Source: Planctomycetota bacterium (GTDB lineage Bacteria > Planctomycetota > Brocadiia > SM23-32). From it: DNA of 9,077 bases. Shown piece after piece: positions 7,536-9,077 of the stretch; positions within the stretch are counted from its first letter, which is position 1, and every line of letters starts with the position of its first letter. Position numbers and translations under genes: made by a program. The stretch lies in NCBI GenBank assembly GCA_018334735.1, contig JAGXLK010000059.1, positions 1-9,077 of the forward strand, in the 5' to 3' direction. The notes under the pieces are model-generated. The model did no database searches. It had not been told where the DNA came from and saw nothing but the letters and a program-made list of their open reading frames with translations.

Positions 7536-8237
7536 TTGAAGGACTACTCACAATTATTCCGGCGTTTCTGGTTCAAGGCCGGGAGTACAGGCCGACACGT
7601 TCTGCACGTAGTTATTTTGTTGCTGTTGACCTTTTCATTTGTGGCGATCACACGATCTTGTATGCGGTTTTTCCCCGCTTATCGACCCGCTCCAGAAAAT
7701 AACCACAATTCGCATCTTGAAAAGCTACTGGAACCGCGGAAGTCTCGACCGCTGGATTGGAAATGGATCGTAATCCACCACAGCGGAACACGAGAAGGCA
7801 GCGCGGCTGCGTTCGATCGCTACCACCGATGGCACAAAGGCTGGGATTCCCTGGGCTACCATTTTGTGATCGGAAACGGTACGCAGACCCCGGACGGACA
7901 GATCGAGGTCGGTAGTCGATGGTCTGAGCAGGAAATCGGCGCTCATGCGGGAGTTCGTGAATTCAACCAACGGGGGATTGGAATATGCCTCGTTGGCAAT
8001 TTTGAGATCGATAATCCGACCAGTCACCAGCTGCACAGCCTGCGGGTACTTCTGCAATACCTGATGCGGCAGTACCGAATACCAGCGGAACGCATTATCG
8101 GGCACCAGGAAGTGCCCGGTGCGCACACGAAATGTCCCGGGGCAAATTTCCCGATGGCCGAACTGCGTCAATCTCTGGAGCACTGGTGGACGCATACGCA
8201 AACAGATGCGGAAGAATTGGAGAATACTGAAAATTGA
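7536..8237 (+). CDS. membrane-anchored N-acetylmuramoyl-L-alanine amidase (Amidase_2/PGRP type)
   Basis: This 233-residue protein should cut the bond between N-acetylmuramic acid and L-alanine in peptidoglycan. A transmembrane anchor covers about 21-39, preceded by a basic tail, so the enzyme faces outward. The catalytic domain begins with WIVIHHSGT (77-85). The likely zinc ligands are H81, H190 (in IIGHQEVPG) and C200 (in HTKCPG); the 10-residue spacing between the last two resembles AmpD-like members. IGAHAG (134-139) and GIGICLVGNF (147-156) are further family segments. A cysteine at 42 follows the helix, but the preceding residues TRS do not make a good lipobox. TTG 7536 is the start: GGAGG at 7523-7527 lies 8 nt upstream. 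It closes the rimO cluster, with a terminator just after it. Confidence 0.88.
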   Translation: MKDYSQLFRRFWFKAGSTGRHVLHVVILLLLTFSFVAITRSCMRFFPAYRPAPENNHNSHLEKLLEPRKSRPLDWKWIVIHHSGTREGSAAAFDRYHRWHKGWDSLGYHFVIGNGTQTPDGQIEVGSRWSEQEIGAHAGVREFNQRGIGICLVGNFEIDNPTSHQLHSLRVLLQYLMRQYRIPAERIIGHQEVPGAHTKCPGANFPMAELRQSLEHWWTHTQTDAEELENTEN

Positions 8238-8252
8238 AAAGGCCAGTGTGCT

Positions 8253-8279
8253 AATGAAGGGAATGTCCCCATTTTTTTT
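8253..8279 (+). terminator. intrinsic terminator after the amidase gene
   Basis: AATG (8253-8256) pairs with CATT (8270-8273), and GGGA (8259-8262) with TCCC (8266-8269), over a 3-nt loop with AA bulged. Eight T residues follow at 8272-8279. The stem is modest but the U-tract is strong. The position 16 nt after the amidase stop, and before a gap with new promoters, fits the end of the rimO-pgpA-birA-amidase transcript. Confidence 0.6.
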
Positions 8280-8306
8280 GCGCTCCGATACGGATGAATT
8301 TATATT
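8278..8306 (+). promoter_or_regulatory. possible upstream promoter of the FHA-kinase gene
   Basis: TTGCGC (8278-8283) and TATATT (8301-8306) are separated by 17 nt. The -10 is good but the -35 matches only TTG. It begins inside the terminator T-run. It is weaker than the promoter at 8341-8369, and the AT-rich run may simply mimic a -10. Confidence 0.3.
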
Positions 8307-8340
8307 ATATTAAGGGTTCCCCGAAGAATTTGATGTCTCG

Positions 8341-8369
8341 TTGCAAATGTTTGCTACTTTAGTTATAAA
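8341..8369 (+). promoter_or_regulatory. sigma70-type promoter of the FHA-kinase gene and its leader RNA
   Basis: TTGCAA (8341-8346) and TATAAA (8364-8369) are spaced by exactly 17 nt, with 4 of 6 and 5 of 6 consensus matches. Transcription would begin near 8376. The first strand of the predicted leader RNA closing stem starts at 8381, so promoter and RNA fold fit together. Confidence 0.6.
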
Positions 8370-8380
8370 TTGATTTGTAC

Positions 8381-8487
8381 CCGCGTTGAGTCTGCCAGGT
8401 TGCTCAATGTCAGCAGCGCGTGTTGCGAAGATGCAACTGGGCAAACCGAGTGCGGGACAGTGCTCGGCAAAGCTGTGGCAACGTCGG
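8381..8487 (+). ncRNA. candidate structured leader RNA, unknown class
   Basis: CCGCGTTG (8381-8388) pairs with CAACGTCGG (8479-8487), giving 8 base pairs with one bulged U and closing the whole block. Inside it, CCAG (8395-8398) can pair with CTGG (8437-8440). That encloses a hairpin GTTGCT/AGCAGC (8399-8404 with 8412-8417, one G-U pair) and a second GTTGC/GCAAC (8422-8426 with 8433-8437, its outer pair competing with the CCAG/CTGG stem). A third hairpin CCGAG/CTCGG pairs 8446-8450 with 8463-8467. Unpaired GGGCAAA and GGCAAAG stretches flank the third stem. The RNA ends 24 nt before the Shine-Dalgarno of the FHA-kinase gene. GGGCAAACC and CAAAGC recall c-di-GMP-I riboswitches, but the order of helices does not fit. 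It could be a cis-regulator or a small RNA. Confidence 0.45.
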
Positions 8488-8524
8488 AAACTAAAAAATA
8501 TCGATGACCCCGGAGAGGTAAACT

Positions 8525-9077
8525 ATGATTCCACGTCTCTTTGTTGAAGCCGGCGGCGAAACCGGACGGGAAGTGGAGGTGCCTCCTTGGGAGGAGGCGG
8601 GTCCCGTTGTTCTCGGGCGGTCAGATGAATGCGAGGCATATTTCGAAGATCCTCAAATTTCTCGTCGACACTGTGAGCTTCGTTTTGAGGATGACCACCT
8701 TTTGATCGAGGATCTTGACAGTAAAAACGGCACACGGGTGAATGGAGAGTATATTGATAGGGCTGTTGAGCTTTTCGACGGAGATCGAATTGAAGTCGGA
8801 AATATTCTGCTTGTGGTAAGATTCCCTCTGCGGGAAAGACCCAGGGAAGCAAAAACTTTTACCAGGGCAGAAACACAGGAGAATGTGCTGGGTGAAAAAG
8901 GTTCTATCGCTGAGGAAAGGGAAGAATTTCAGAAAGAGGCGGCAGGTACAAATGTACATTTTGATATGGAAGAATTTGCCGGTTGTCGGGTGAATAATCC
9001 GTTGTCAGAAGGGAAGCAGACTGCGGTATATACAGCATATGATCGCGAAAAAGGAGAAACCGTAGCCCTGAAAGTTA
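8525..9077 (+). CDS. FHA domain-Ser/Thr protein kinase fusion (5' part; runs off the right edge)
   Basis: The frame is open from ATG 8525 to the edge, giving 184 residues. GAGG at 8515-8518, within GGAGAGG, lies 6 nt before the start. Residues 1-100 form an FHA phosphothreonine-binding domain: VLGRS (29-33), SRRH (46-49), SKNGTRVNG (66-74), then DGDRIEVG (85-92). A charged linker of about 45 residues follows. From about 149 a Hanks-type kinase N-lobe begins, with NPLSEGKQTAVYTAYD (158-173) in the place of the glycine loop and VALKV (180-184), where K183 is the expected ATP-binding lysine. The glycine loop is degenerate: only the middle glycine (G163) is kept. Catalytic HRD and DFG motifs lie outside the window, so activity cannot be judged. 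It is probably a cytoplasmic signalling kinase. A putative structured leader and its own promoter precede it. Confidence 0.85.
   Translation, partial: MIPRLFVEAGGETGREVEVPPWEEAGPVVLGRSDECEAYFEDPQISRRHCELRFEDDHLLIEDLDSKNGTRVNGEYIDRAVELFDGDRIEVGNILLVVRFPLRERPREAKTFTRAETQENVLGEKGSIAEEREEFQKEAAGTNVHFDMEEFAGCRVNNPLSEGKQTAVYTAYDREKGETVALKV

Noticed and set aside
8431..8480. c-di-GMP-I (GEMM) riboswitch
   Set aside because: GGGCAAACC and CAAAGC are present, but the GGGAC-GCAAAGCC join and the second hairpin with its 3' GGUAGC-type segment are missing, and the outer stem places the helices differently.
8523..8959. Minus-strand open frames at the right end
   Set aside because: They overlap the well-supported FHA-kinase frame on the + strand and show no recognisable domains.

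Overview
The window reads as an ordinary stretch of bacterial chromosome. It is densely coding, with every gene on the + strand, short or overlapping junctions, and several GTG/TTG starts. A planctomycete or a close relative is my best guess at the source, with moderate confidence. The grounds are an animal-type adenylosuccinate lyase, an FHA domain fused to a Hanks-type Ser/Thr kinase, a membrane-anchored protein of no recognised family, and the rimO-pgpA-birA gene order. This is inference from gene content, not a phylogenetic result.

Layout. Positions 1-102 hold the C-terminal end of an adenylylsulfate (APS) kinase. It is followed by a uroporphyrinogen decarboxylase (URO-D) superfamily protein (141-1169). 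A near-consensus sigma70-type promoter (TTGTCA-N17-TATAAT, 1206-1234) then precedes pyrE (1304-1834) and purB (1831-3285), which overlap by 4 nt and so link pyrimidine and purine nucleotide synthesis in one transcript. A membrane-anchored protein of unknown function (3324-4571) follows 38 nt later. After a 259-nt gap comes a second tight cluster: rimO (ribosomal protein S12 methylthiotransferase), pgpA (phosphatidylglycerophosphatase A), a biotin-protein ligase without a DNA-binding domain, and a membrane-anchored N-acetylmuramoyl-L-alanine amidase. That cluster ends at a likely intrinsic terminator (8253-8279).

The last part is the most interesting. The 287-nt gap before the final gene carries two promoter-like sequences and a roughly 107-nt block (8381-8487) that can fold into a closed multi-branched RNA. 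The better promoter places the transcript start only a few bases before the first strand of the closing stem. The RNA ends 24 nt before a good Shine-Dalgarno sequence for an FHA-Ser/Thr kinase gene that runs off the right edge (8525 to beyond 9077). I do not recognise this RNA as a known riboswitch class, so it is the best candidate here for something undescribed.

Most of the rest is housekeeping: sulfate activation, nucleotide synthesis, ribosome modification, phospholipid synthesis, biotin attachment and cell-wall turnover. I see no tRNA or rRNA genes, insertion sequences, CRISPR arrays or phage genes.
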